From positions 1-34,302 of the forward strand of contig JAADVB010000207.1 in assembly GCA_023334545.1 (NCBI GenBank): 34,302 nt of DNA, given 5' to 3'. This DNA comes from Salisapilia sapeloensis. Taxonomy: Eukaryota > Oomycota > Peronosporomycetes > Peronosporales > Salisapiliaceae. The notes beneath the pieces were generated by a model. That model saw nothing but the letters and a program-made list of their open reading frames with translations. It did no database searches and had not been told where the DNA came from. The translations under genes and the position numbers were made by a program. Shown in pieces: positions 20,278 through 30,359 of this stretch (its first letter is position 1; each line of letters opens with the position of its first letter).

Positions 20278-20694
20278 TCAGTTCACGCCTTCGATCCGAG
20301 GCAGATTGAAATTGATTGGAGGAACCTTGGACGACACGCGCTGGTACGGCGAGTACCGGTACTTGGTCATGCACCGACGGCGGTGACGAGACTGCATGCT
20401 CATTCGCTCGGCACAAGTCCGGCAATGGCATTCGACGCTGCCGGTGCGATCATCACCGAGCCAGAAGACCAAGTCCGTGTACGAGATGTCGTCGCACATG
20501 GGCTCCATGGCCGGCTCCAGCTCGCACTTGGTCGGTACCATTTGGGCAGGTGGCAGTTCATAAGGGTTCAACGTGATGTTGGAGGAGTTGACGAGAATAG
20601 CTTGCATAAGGTCTTCTTCCTCCCAGAGCTTAAAGTCTTCCGTGTCGAGCCATGAAGGCGAAGTGGGAAGGTCGGACGTGGGAGTGTTCGGCAT
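20278..20694 (-). CDS. Small orphan protein, acidic N-terminal half and Arg-rich Cys patch
   Basis: Single exon, 138 aa, starting MPNTPTSDLPTSPSWLD. The first half is acidic and Pro-rich with a WLDTEDFKLWEEEDLMQAIL stretch that could form an amphipathic activation-type helix. Then comes CHCRTCAERMSMQSRHRRRC, a cluster of four cysteines and basic residues, and the end is VPPINFNLPRIEGVN. The frame is open upstream to another ATG, but a near-perfect oomycete initiator (20761-20774) lies just downstream of that ATG, so transcripts would begin after it; I therefore choose the ATG at 20694. I recognise no family. An acidic segment next to a basic Cys patch would fit a small regulator, but this is speculation. 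Confidence 0.55.
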   Translation of the reverse strand: MPNTPTSDLPTSPSWLDTEDFKLWEEEDLMQAILVNSSNITLNPYELPPAQMVPTKCELEPAMEPMCDDISYTDLVFWLGDDRTGSVECHCRTCAERMSMQSRHRRRCMTKYRYSPYQRVSSKVPPINFNLPRIEGVN

Positions 20695-20760
20695 CGTCTT
20701 GAGCGAAACGAGCGGAGAAGGAGAGAAGCGAGTAAAGCTGACGTTTGTGCACTTTCCAGT

Positions 20761-20774
20761 GAATTGAGGAATGA
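20761..20774 (-). promoter_or_regulatory. Oomycete initiator (Inr) of the 138-aa orphan gene
   Basis: Minus-strand bases TCATTCCTCAATTC match the oomycete initiator TCATTYYNCAWTTT at 13 of 14 positions. It lies 66 nt upstream of the chosen ATG and decides between two in-frame starts. Confidence 0.55.
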
Positions 20775-21409
20775 GAGCGTAGATGCCACGCACAAAGAGC
20801 GAAAAAAATTGGAAGACGTAGCGAAAGGACGGTCGAGTAGCATTTCAAACCTTTTTCTTCCGCGTGCCTCGGATGAACCCTGCATGTAGCCCAGTTGGTA
20901 GCAACAATGGTACACCCGAAGCGTTGCGATCCACGCGTTCTGGATGTTCCAGGGCTGCACTGGACGTCAAACAGGTCGAAATATGGAAAGGAAGTAGCCA
21001 TAACCTTCTTCCGACACGCTACTTCCATCTCCAAGATCGAAGCCGTCTCGGATAACCCACCTCACTTCTGTTTCACCGTATGGTGACAAAAGTTCGCTTT
21101 ATCTGGACGCTAATGGAAACTTGTCAGAAGACAGGCGGATTAGTTGCAATGGAGCAGCTTCGCACGGTCTAAGCGACGTACGAACGACGACTTGCACCGC
21201 TTCAGACGGATTGAAGCGCAGACACGAGGGAGATGGATGGCTGTTCAGAACCTTTCCTCTCGCTCTATCCTTCGGTTCAGACAGCTAAGTTTCCACGGTC
21301 GTTCGCCTGCCCATCTGCTCTCGACGCCTTCGACCAAAGAGGTTGCTCCTCGCTATTCGACATCCTCTTGAGCCCAATTCAACCTCTTGATTTATTTCGA
21401 TCAAATTAA
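20775..21409. other. Intergenic stretch, no gene recognised
   Basis: Lies upstream of the orphan gene and downstream of the coiled-coil gene at 21410. Overlapping short frames occur on both strands without domain signal. No repeat or RNA gene was seen. Confidence 0.5.
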
Positions 21410-23129
21410 TCACTGGACTTTCAGAATCAAGTCCGTCTTCACTTGCATACTCTCCCGCTTATACACGTCTACATTCACACCGTACTGGTCGCGCAGTACC
21501 GGCACCAGCAGCTGCAGAAACCCAGCACACACGTTCTCCTCCACTCCATCCACCCGGAAAGCATCCTTCTTGCCAGTGCCTCGGAGCACACGATGCAGAA
21601 AGTCAGTCAGTTCCATTCGCTTCTTACTGTCACCAGCGCTCCAATTCGCCACAAAGTTCTTTATCAGCGGAGACGTCAAGTCCACCGGCAGTGAAGGGTA
21701 CCCTTCCACTTGCTTCCATGTCTCCTTGCTTTTCTCTTCCAACCCAACAGCCACTGCACTCTCCAGACGTGTTTGCTGCAAGTCGTCCACCTCCTGCTTC
21801 AGTTGCTGCACATGCGCCTCCAAAGCCTTTTGCGACACTACCGCAGCACTCCACTCGCTTTTTGTCTGCCTCAGAATGTCACGCGTTAGTTGGTGCTGTT
21901 TCTGAAGTAAGCGATAGTCGTCCATCAGCTTTTCCAGATCGGACGCTTGGTTATCGATCGGCTCTGGCTCTTCCATCGAAGTCTCCGTCTTGGACGCTTG
22001 GTTCCCGATCTCCTCCGGCTCTTCCGGTTCTTTCCGACCCAGTATCTCGGAGCTAGCAAGAGCCGACCGTAGCTCCTTGATCTGGAGCTCCAGCGTCAGA
22101 TTGCTTTCAATCAGCACGTCCTGCACTGACGTCTCGCTCGAGTCGATGGCTGCAGTCGGACTCGATGGCTGCGATCCATTCGGCACTTCCAGCAGTTCCT
22201 ACAAAAGGCGTTCAACAAGATACTCCAGTCTACATCCCCTGCAAAAGTACCTTGTACTTGTAGTTCATGTTCGTCAGACTCTCGATCATGGCCTGACTCT
22301 CCTTTGCTTCCGCCTCCAGCTCCTCATTCAGCTCCTGTACTCGACTCACTTTGGCCTCCAAGTGACTGATATAAGACGCAGCCTCCTCCTGCATCTGAAG
22401 CCTCCTCTTCAAGCCCTCATTCTCTTTTGCAACACTCTTCTTCTCCCTCTCTAGCCTCGCCTTTTCGTCTACTACTCGATCGTATCTTTGCGTCAGCTCG
22501 GCGTACTCCTCCTCATTCTTCAAATCCGCCAAGGATCCTTTTCGAATGAGGTGCTCGGACTGGAAGCGACGCATTGAAGGCATCACAACCGCATTCTCCT
22601 TGTTCTGCTCCTGCAACCGCTCGTTCTCCTCCATGAGCTGCGCTGCCCGACGCTTGTACTCTGCAATAGACTGTTCCATTCGCGTCTGCCTCTCCAGCAG
22701 CTCCTCCACATATCGAGTCTTGGCTGCCAAGTTCGTCCGCAGTTCACTCAGCTCCATGTAATTCTGTCTGCGCTCGGTCTTCAAAGCGTCCAGCTCATGC
22801 GTCTTGTCCTCGAGGTGCGACTGGAAGTTCGTTTCGGCATCCAACTGCTGGAGCACTTCCAGTTGAGCTCGAAGGGCTGCATTTTCATCCTGTAGCTCTC
22901 TCGTCTGTTCCAGCAGTTGGATGCCAAAACGCGCAGTTCTTCTCAGGATTGCAGACTCTCCGTCACTCTCTTCCCCATCCTCACATGCCAGCACATCCGA
23001 CGAAAAGGACGCAGCTACACATTTTTAATTACGCCATATTAATCAAGAAGCATACCATATACATTGCAAAAGACATGTACTTGATACGGGAGGGCTGCGG
23101 GCGACCGGAGCTAGGTACTCGTCCTCCAT
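21410..23129 (-). CDS. CC1-box-like coiled-coil protein with conserved C-terminal domain (533 aa)
   Basis: Three exons, 23129-23081, 23014-22251 and 22198-21410, with introns of 66 and 52 nt (GTACAT and GTACTT donors, TGTAG acceptors), give 533 aa. Exon 1 starts MEDEYLAPVARSPPVST; an acidic run (CEDGEESDGES) precedes ILRRTARFGIQLLEQTREL (39-57), aligning with the CC1-box-like motifs of the genes at 14813 and 30476. Long heptad coiled coil follows at about 55-275 (LQDENAALRAQLEVLQQ, ELDALKTERRQNYMEL, VEELLERQTRMEQSI). A Glu/Pro-rich linker, more coiled coil and a C-terminal region of about 90 residues close the protein. That region reads LIKNFVANWSAGDSKKRMEL, DFLHRVLRGTGKKDAF, LLVPVLRDQYGVNVDV and VKTDLILKV, and aligns with the end of the 893-aa protein. 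A role as dynein or cargo adaptor is inferred from the box alone. It is head to head with the cyclo-ligase gene, 130 bp apart. Confidence 0.72.
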
Positions 23130-23183
23130 GCTGCTCAAAAGCCTTTCAAGTTGCGTAGTGGCAGAGGATTAGGCATAGCCGCG

Positions 23184-23197
23184 TCCTTCCACATTAA
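23184..23197 (+). promoter_or_regulatory. Initiator-like element upstream of the cyclo-ligase gene
   Basis: TCCTTCCACATTAA matches the oomycete initiator TCATTYYNCAWTTT at 11 of 14 positions and sits 63 nt before the ATG at 23260, inside the 130-bp head-to-head spacer. Confidence 0.35.
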
Positions 23198-23259
23198 ACA
23201 CTGTACACAGTCCCCACAATTGATCCTTTGCACCCACTCCAGTTTTGACCCGAAACACG

Positions 23260-24071
23260 ATGCAAGCTGTGAAGAAGACGCTACGACGAGAGATTGCGCA
23301 AAAGCTCAAAGCACTGTCCCCAGCAGAGATTCACGAGCAATCCAACCTCATTGCATCCAATCTATTTGCTCTTCCTGAATTCCAAAATGCCCAAATCATC
23401 AACGTCTACTTGAACATGGCAACGGAGGTGGTGACGCTGGCCATCCTGGAGCAAGCTTTTACATCGAACAAGCAAGTTTTTGTCCCCAAAATACTGGGCA
23501 AGAGGTCGGAAGACATGAAGATGGTTCGGATGGAGTCTATGGCCGAGGTTCTGGGTTTACCAAAGGTGCGCTGAATAGACAACTGACACTGTGTATGACC
23601 AATGCGAAAGTTTATTGTTATCGTGTAGGACTCATGGGGAATCCCAGATCCTCCTCTGACGGATGGTAAAGGAACAATCAAGGAAGAAGTCCTTAAGGAT
23701 GATGTAAGCATCGATCTGATACTCCTTCCCGGCGTTGGGTTCGACACGACGGGCGGTCGACTCGGGCACGGCAAAGGATATTACGGTATGCTGCCTCCTC
23801 AAACATCTAAAATATTCTTCTAACTCGAAGATGAAGACTGCTTTCTGGACCGCCTAGTTGCCAACTGCCAGCGTACTGGCAAATCGTTCCCAAAGACAAT
23901 CGTAAGCTAGCCTCGTGTACTGCTACCTTTTAACTTGCGCTCATCACACTAAACTTGCAGGGTCTCGGATTGAGAGAACAAATGGTCGACCAGGTTCCGA
24001 CAGACCCACATGACTACATGCTGGATGTGATCGTCACGCCGGATGAAACGATCCGGCCTGTAAAGCAATAA
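23260..24071 (+). CDS. MTHFS: 5-formyltetrahydrofolate cyclo-ligase (methenyl-THF synthetase)
   Basis: ATP-dependent conversion of 5-formyl-THF to 5,10-methenyl-THF in one-carbon folate metabolism, in cytosol or mitochondria. Four exons: 23260-23565, 23629-23785, 23837-23901 and 23961-24071 (212 aa, the usual length of about 200), with introns of 63, 51 and 59 nt. N-terminal family pattern: KKTLRREIAQKLKALSPAEI with IINVYLNMATEVVT. The signature LLPGVGFDTTGGRLGHGKGYYD spans the second intron and forms the phosphate and folate loop. The acceptor at 23836 was chosen because it yields GKGYYDCFL; one 6 nt earlier would insert two residues. The end reads LGLREQMVDQVPTDPHDYML with DVIVTPDETI. No targeting peptide is obvious. 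It converges with the Cys-rich gene 69 bp downstream. Confidence 0.92.
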
Positions 24072-24140
24072 GATACAACCAGTTCATCAAACTCGCGGTG
24101 CTTAGTCTTTACATAGACTGTTTATTTCCAATGAAAGAAT

Positions 24141-25694
24141 CTAGATGCGAGCCCCATTGTTGACCGAGTCGAGCTTGGATTCAAAAGACAGCTCCACTGG
24201 TGTGTTCACCTCAGGCTCCCGCCGTTTATTCTTGTATGCAGCCAGCGCAAAAACTGCGACGATCAGCGCCATCACAAAGATGGCACCCAAGGCCCAGTAC
24301 AACGTTCCATTGGAAGAATTGCTGCCACTGTCCGCTCCAGAAAGCTGCGTCTTCGAAACCATAAAATCAAATTCCTCGGACTCGCTGCTCGGGTCGTTAA
24401 TCCCATCCAGGTTGGCGCAAAAGTGCAGGTCGGCACCTTGGGTCAAGTACGTTTTGCAAAGTCGGCAGGAGGTGTCAGGCTGGCAACCCAGGAGATCCTC
24501 CCCATTGCTGTCAAGGCATCGTTCATCAATGATAAAGTGGGCATCGTAGTAGCTGACTGAGCCAAGATAATCTTCACACTGCGTCGGGCACTCTACCAAG
24601 TTGCTGTTAAAGTCGTTCACATCGCCCGATCGACAGAACCTGCAGTTTCCCTCCGAAAAGCAGCCAACGCCTCCGTCTTCGCACGCAGCATCTAGGTACG
24701 CATTGATCCCGACTGCTAGGTCTCCATCAGGAACATTAGCAGTACAAAAGGTCTCGTAGGTGTCTTGGTCGTGGCACCGGTACAGATGAGAGCTGTGGTG
24801 TGTCTGTCTGACATGACAATATCTGCAGTTGAGGGTTTTGTTGGTGGCGTTTCCGGCTCCTTTAAAGCAACCAGTGCTAGGCACTTCCTCGCAGAAATCA
24901 TCCACTTCAGCCGATACGCCGACGCTGTTGCCATACAAGGACACTTGAACTCCACACTCGTCTCTTTCAAAGATGACAGCAGAAGCATTATACTGACGAT
25001 CGCAAGAGTACAAGTGCTGGCTCGCGCTCGTCTCTTCCGTCTTGCAGTAGCGGCACCCGGCACTCGCCATCGAGTCGATGCATCCCAGTCCTCCTCTCAT
25101 CAAGCACTCTTCATCAAAGTAGGCAGAGATGCCGTTGTCCGCATCTCCACTGGACACGAGGTCGTCGCACACAGCTTCTTCATCACCAGCCCAACGACTG
25201 GAAGTCGTGTTGGTGATGTTCATCGTCACGTCCTCACACAGGACCAGGTGTTGGCTTTGAGATGTGAGCGTAGTGGCGCAGAAGCGGCAATCGGTGTTGT
25301 TTTCCGGTGGGAAGCATCCAATGCCACCGAACTCAGAACAGCCTAGGTCAGCCTGAGCTGAGATTCCGACGGCTTTGTCGCCAGGAGATACCTTGGCACT
25401 GCAGTTTCTGTCCTTAATGGCAGCTAGTTCTTCACACGTGTAATAATTTGGCGTCTCTTCGGTTGGCGTGAAGAAGAGGCACTTGCGGCAAGTCGAATCG
25501 AAGCAGCCGAGCCCATCTGGATCATATCGACAGGCTTCGTCAAACACGGCAGTGACACCGACGTACTCTTCAATCTCCTGCACAGCGAGAACGCAGTCGT
25601 CAATGTCTCCCACGTCTGCCAGTGCTCTGGATATGAGCGGAATCGTGATACCAAGCATGGCGGGAATGCAGGCAATTATCGAGTGGAGACGCAT
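24141..25694 (-). CDS. Secreted type I membrane protein with six cysteine-rich repeats
   Basis: Single exon, 517 aa. Residues 1-26 are a signal peptide (IPAMLGITIPLISRALA). Then come six tandem repeats of about 60-70 residues, each with C1 - about 15-20 - (V/I)(G/T)(V/I)(S/T/N)A..D..C2 - GxGC3F - CR.C(4,5) - C6. Examples are VGVTAVFDEAC..GLGCF..CRKC, VGISAQADLGC..GIGCF..CRFC, NGISAYFDEEC..GLGCI..CRYC and VGINAYLDAAC..GVGCF..CRFC; the sixth is divergent (HFIIDERC..LLGC..CRLC). Many NxS/T sites fall between repeats. A membrane helix at about 465-488 (LYWALGAIFVMALIVAVFAL) is followed by a basic stop-transfer (YKNKRR) and a cytosolic tail of about 28 residues. Six cysteines per unit suggest three disulfides each. 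I recognise no named domain. The architecture is that of a cell-surface receptor or adhesion protein; the ligand is unknown. Confidence 0.8.
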   Translation of the reverse strand: MRLHSIIACIPAMLGITIPLISRALADVGDIDDCVLAVQEIEEYVGVTAVFDEACRYDPDGLGCFDSTCRKCLFFTPTEETPNYYTCEELAAIKDRNCSAKVSPGDKAVGISAQADLGCSEFGGIGCFPPENNTDCRFCATTLTSQSQHLVLCEDVTMNITNTTSSRWAGDEEAVCDDLVSSGDADNGISAYFDEECLMRGGLGCIDSMASAGCRYCKTEETSASQHLYSCDRQYNASAVIFERDECGVQVSLYGNSVGVSAEVDDFCEEVPSTGCFKGAGNATNKTLNCRYCHVRQTHHSSHLYRCHDQDTYETFCTANVPDGDLAVGINAYLDAACEDGGVGCFSEGNCRFCRSGDVNDFNSNLVECPTQCEDYLGSVSYYDAHFIIDERCLDSNGEDLLGCQPDTSCRLCKTYLTQGADLHFCANLDGINDPSSESEEFDFMVSKTQLSGADSGSNSSNGTLYWALGAIFVMALIVAVFALAAYKNKRREPEVNTPVELSFESKLDSVNNGARI

Positions 25695-26275
25695 GTTCTG
25701 ATGATAGGTAGACTTGGATGGGCACTAGGAGGAAGGTTGACTTATGAAGACGACCTTGATACCGAGCGTTAGCTGGAAGTGAATGTCCAGCAGGGGCATC
25801 CCATGGGAGCGTTCCTACGGCTGAGCTTCTAGCAATTCAAGTTCATTATAACTTGCTACCTGACACACTCTCACCTGCGTCTCTACGGAACGCTCTTTGT
25901 TGGAGAAACCGTCTTAATGAATTCGTTCCTTTTAAATGCACTCGGAAGCGTCAGCCTTGTCTACTGACCAGTCCAGTCCGTATCGCATGTGCCACCTTGC
26001 GCAAAATCTGAGTAAATATCTAGATTCTTCACTGCGCGATGCATCCTGTTCTATCTTTGGACTGAATACAAAGCCTAGAGGGAGACGTCTTGGGACGTAT
26101 CCTGTCGAGGCCGACTCGTGGTAACTTCGGACGGGTCGCGCCCTTTCAGGCTCCGTTTCCAAGCTACACATCATAAATGGGTTTCCAATGATGTCAGTAG
26201 GAAGGCAGTATCAATTACGTATTCTAACGTCTGGAAACAGCCATCCGACCTCAAGTTTACGTGAACGGAAAGAGG
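25695..26275. other. Head-to-head intergenic region
   Basis: Separates the divergent starts of the Cys-rich membrane protein and the acyl-CoA-binding protein, so it must carry both promoters. A minus-strand frame at 25932-26174 has no supporting features. Confidence 0.5.
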
Positions 26276-27528
26276 ATGTCGACGCTGGCTTCTTATGTGC
26301 CTCTACGTCGGTCGACGAGCCCCATGAGCACTGTCACAGCGTCTAGTTTTGGAGAACGTGAGGACGACATGGCCGGATACAACCTCTCTCAGTCCATGTC
26401 TTCTTTTCGAAGCACCGAGCACTCTGGTCCCGACCACAGCCACAGCTTATGCGAGTCCTGCGGCGATCTCGAGCGCGACTTTGCCGCCGCCGTCCTCTTT
26501 GTCGATAGCTATCAAGGTATTTATTAGTATTCCCGTTGTTGTATACGTCGACTGAAACGAATTGTTCTCGGCATCAGGTCCGCATCGGATTCTGACCCAG
26601 GAGAATTCTGGCCCAAAGAAGGACTTTTACGCCTACTACCAGCAAGCGACGGTCGGGCCCTGTCCGAACAGCAGCCAAGCCCAAGGTCTTTCTGGGATCG
26701 AAGCAGCGAAATGGTAACCGACGTACATGGTTAGAATCAAAGTCTCATCGAAATAACGCGCGAGATGTAGGGACAAGTGGCGGCAATTGGGAGACATGAC
26801 CAAGCATGAAGCTATGAAACGATACACTTCGACGCTGGACAATCTGGTGGACGGGTGGAGACGTAGTGCTCGAAACACGACCGTCAGCCGTTCCCGCAAT
26901 GGGGACAACAACTCCTCGAACCCCGTACGTGTTTCTCCGTCAGCGCCTTTTGCATGATGCTGACGTTGTTAAAACAGGCTCTGAAGAAGTCTGTGAGCAT
27001 GTTTGAGCGACTGCCGCATCTATACGAGGAGATCGGAAGCATTGAAAGCCGCCTGGAAGATGAAAGCCATAAGCGACAGCTACTAGAGACTCAGTTCCAC
27101 AACGTGTCTTCTGTTCACGTACGTCCACACTCATACCATACGACTACCAGCTCTAACGTGAAGATATGCAGGAAGCTGCTATGGATGACCATTCTCATCG
27201 ATTAATGGACACGGAAGAGGCGTTCAAGACGTTGATGGAAGACATGGAGGCCAAGGTGTCGGAGCAAGCAAGAGAGCTAGAGTCTCTGTCGGCTACAAAC
27301 CGAGAGCTGTCGGATCAGATCGACAACTCCATCATCCTCTCGTCAGAAAAAAAGGTAGCAGGTGCTGGAAAGAAGGCGTGGGGCCTGATCATGCAGCCGA
27401 CGGTGTGGAAGACAGTGCTGGTAGTCGTTGCCTTCCAGTTGTACGTGTACGGGAAGCGTCGGAGAGTGCCGCAGAAGCTGGCGCAGTACCTCGTCCAGTG
27501 GCTCTTGAAGATCTCTCAGTCCGAATAA
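26276..27528 (+). CDS. ACBD5-like tail-anchored acyl-CoA-binding protein
   Basis: Five exons, 26276-26516, 26578-26713, 26771-26924, 26978-27118 and 27172-27528 (introns 61, 57, 53 and 53 nt), give 342 aa. After a Ser-rich leader, an acyl-CoA-binding domain spans about 64-160: LERDFAAAVLFVDSYQ, DFYAYYQQATVGPC, then AAKWDKWRQLGDMTKHEAMK and RYTSTLDNLVDGW, matching YxxYKQAT.GPC and KWDAW..LG.MSKEEAM of the family, including the ligand-contacting Tyr and Lys. Coiled coil follows (LPHLYEEIGSIESRLEDES, MEDMEAKVSEQARELESL). A single membrane segment near 300-317 (TVWKTVLVVVAFQLYVY) is followed by a basic tail of about 25 residues. This order (ACB, coiled coil, tail anchor) is that of ACBD4/5 proteins, which sit on peroxisomes and tether them to the ER. 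No clear FFAT motif was seen, so tethering is inferred. No single continuous frame shows the domain because introns interrupt it. Confidence 0.85.
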
Positions 27529-27602
27529 ATTGTGTTGGATTTGTCTCGTAATGTCAGTCTCTTTCCTCTTCAACATGACGTCAGCATCATTTCTCGACAA
27601 GC

Positions 27603-29607
27603 ATGCCGGCGTACACATCTGTAGCGATAGCTGTCGTCCTCGCTCTCTGTAGCGGTCTCCTCGTACTGACGGAAAAGCCTACGCTATTATCCCAAGAGGA
27701 TGCAACTCTCGAGATGCAGCAGACTAAGGGATACGTTCCCAACACGCTCCAAGCTCCTCGTCTCGCTGGTTCCCTCCTGCAGGTATCTACTGCCTCGTAC
27801 TCATGGTGTGCATCTCAAGTATAACTTTCGGGGAATATAGACGGCGTCGAAAGTAGTTCGAGTGCCAGGCATCTCGAACCTCTTTGCTGCACAAATGTAC
27901 CGCGACAACAAGATCGTAGACGTGCGAAAGTGAGTAGCGTGACCCTATCTTCCATATCCTACGGCCTCAGACCTTATGACATCTACTAGACTGGCTGCGT
28001 CGCTTCCGGACAACCCGACCTACTTCCCTCTCGTCGCGCCAAAGCAAGAAGACTCCACGGCCGTCGATCTTGTCGCGTTCCGAGATGAAACGCCATCGTT
28101 GGATGCTTCGGCCTTTCGCTACTGGACCGTCAAGGACTACACCTCTCGTTATGCTTCCAAAGAACTTACGCCTCTCCAAGTGGCCAAGGCGATCCTCCAT
28201 TACCTCAAGTCGGAAGAGCACAACAACGTCTTCATCGCCAAGCACGATGAAGAGGTGCTGCGAGAAGCAGAGCTGTCCACCAAGCGCTATGCGACCAACC
28301 AGCCCAAAGGTGTCCTAGACGGAATCTTTGTTCCTATCAAGGACGAGATGAATGTCAAGGGATTCCCTGTCACCGGTGGCACATCGTTCCTCGGCGACCT
28401 GAACGGCATCTCGGAAGAGGACGACAAGGTCGTCACTCTCTTGCGCAACCAAGGCGCCATCATCCTGGGCAAGAGCAACATGCACGAATATGGCATCGGC
28501 GTCACGGGCCACAATAATAACCACGGCTTCCCTCGCAACCCGCACAACACGAGCCACTACACTGGAGGATCTTCCAGCGGAGCAGCTGCAGTCGTCAGCT
28601 CTGGCCTCGTGCCCTTCGCCATCGGATCAGACGGAGGCGGCTCTGTGCGTATCCCATCTTCCTTTTGCGGCGTCGTCGGCATTAAACCCACCTTCCAGCG
28701 GGTGGAGCACGTGACCCCACCGTGTCCGACCGTCACCAACCCAGGAGTACTTGCCAACAGCGTGAGAGACGCAGCGCTCGCGTACGCTGTCATCAGTGAA
28801 GCGACGGAGGAAATGGAGCTCGCGAGTTTCACACTGTCCAAGCCAGCACCCTCCCTTCGCGATCTGGAGGCGTCTGACTTGACTGGCCTCCGTATCGGCT
28901 ACTTTGAAGACTACGCTCTGGATGCGACTGACCGCGTGCAGGAGAACGTCAAGAGCGCGATCCAAAAGCTTGAGAAGAAGGGCGCCAAAATCATCCCAGT
29001 CAAGCTCGAGTACCTGAACATCATCCGCTCAGCACACATGCTGACCATCTTGTCCGAGCTGGCCACAGCCACGGACGCACACTACCTTTCGCACTTCCAC
29101 GAGCTCGGACCGGAGACATCGATACTGCTCACCTTTGCTCGAGGCTTTTCTGCTGTCGACATGATTTCTGCCCAAAAGGTCCGTGCCTTTGCCATTCGCC
29201 AACTGCGTGACATCTACCGCCACGTGGACGTCATGATCACCCCAACGACGGCCATGACTGCTCCAAAGCTAAAGGAGGATGCTGCGATACTTGGAGAGTT
29301 GGACGCCGTGCAGACCAGCATCATCATGCGCTTTGCCGTCTACGCGAACTTTGCCGGCACCCCTGCGATGACTGTTCCCACTGGCGTCGATGACGATGGA
29401 CTACCGCTCGCCATCCAGGTAGAGTAGACAGGATCTTATCACACTATACAATTCTAAAGTTTCACTGCGTAGGTCGAATCGGAGCACTGGAAGGAAGACG
29501 TGATGATGCGCGTGGGGAGAGCGCTGGAAAAAGAGTACGAGGGCAAGATGCCAAAGCCTCAACTGCACTACGACATCGAGGCTCAAGTGAAGAGCCAAGG
29601 CAAGTGA
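27603..29607 (+). CDS. Amidase-signature hydrolase with N-terminal signal anchor (FAAH-like)
   Basis: Four exons, 27603-27782, 27841-27929, 27990-29418 and 29473-29607 (introns 58, 60 and 54 nt), give 610 aa. The amidase-signature family hydrolyses amide bonds with a Ser-cisSer-Lys triad. Here these are Lys207 (VPIKDEMNVKG), Ser285 (TGGSSSGAAA) and Ser308 (DGGGSVRIPSSFCGVVGIKP), all intact. Residues 5-22 (TSVAIAVVLALCSGLLVL) are a hydrophobic signal anchor, and the length of about 600 residues fits plant-type or FAAH-type membrane amidases better than the soluble GatA subunit of about 480 residues. A leader region of about 110 residues precedes the core. The substrate is unknown; fatty-acid amides are one option. 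Its start is 74 bp after the acyl-CoA-binding gene on the same strand, and its stop is 39 bp from the convergent J-protein gene. Confidence 0.88.
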
Positions 29608-29646
29608 AAAGTAGAACGATGACCTTTTGCTACTTGAAATGTGCGT

Positions 29647-30359
29647 TTATTTCTTGACTGGTTTCGTCGGACCTGATCGTGCATCAAGTTAGTCAATAGC
29701 AAACGACAGAGTGCAGGAGATGTAGTGTACGTTTCTTTCTGCTACTCTTGCGATTGTTCGAGGCCATCCGCATGAAGGCAACAGGAATGATACCAGCAGA
29801 CACAATGAGGATGAGTCCAAGCCAGTTCGTCCACGAGTCCTCCACACCTTCGTGGGAAAAGCGGAAGGCGTCGTCAAAGTTTCTATTCAAAAGGCCCAAG
29901 TGGGTCAGTCCTACGATCGAAACCCATGAATGTACAGGCCCTCCTACTTGAATCCTTCTTCGTCTGCGATACCGTACAGGTCGTACTTTTCACGACGGTC
30001 CGGGTCCGACAGCACTCGATACGCTGTACACGCAAAGTCAATCACAACCGTGTTTTGTCAGCAAAAGGACAGTTTGCATCGTACCATTCGTAATCTGAAC
30101 GAAGCGGTCTTCTACAGCTTCTCTTTTGTCTGCAGACTGCTTATCGGGATGGTACTCGACAGCCAGCTTCCTGTATCTATTACCACGTCACGCAGCTTAG
30201 GACGATGGCAGACATCAACTTCCATCAAAGATACTACCTCTTTTTTAACTGGGCTGGCGTCACCGAAGACGAGACGCCGAGCATCTCGTACAAGTCCTCT
30301 CCAGCCACGAACGAGCATAGGAGGACGAGTAGAGTGATTGCCAACGTGATGCCACGCAT
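29647..30359 (-). CDS. Small ER-membrane J-protein (DnaJ domain)
   Basis: Five exons, 30359-30238, 30176-30085, 30023-29948, 29882-29731 and 29672-29647 (introns 61, 61, 65 and 58 nt), give 155 aa. A signal peptide (residues 1-20, LAITLLVLLCSFVAG) is followed by a complete J-domain at 22-90: DLYEMLGVSSSVTPAQLKKR, YRKLAVEYHPDK with the HPD motif at 50-52, and RVLSDPDRREKYDLYG. A membrane helix lies at about 117-135 (LGLILIVSAGIIPVAFM) and a very basic short tail follows. The J-domain would face the ER lumen and stimulate an Hsp70 such as BiP. The last intron is inferred from its donor, CTAAC branch point and phase; without it the frame ends RTLHLLHSVVCY at 29693. There is no Gly/Phe or zinc-finger region. 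It converges with the amidase gene. Confidence 0.82.

Noticed and set aside
24765-25346. 193-codon plus-strand open frame
   Set aside because: Antisense to the six-repeat cysteine-rich gene, whose periodic Cys pattern proves the coding strand.
25932-26174. 80-codon minus-strand frame in the divergent promoter region
   Set aside because: No domain, no coding periodicity that I can see, and it would fill a promoter shared by two clear genes.
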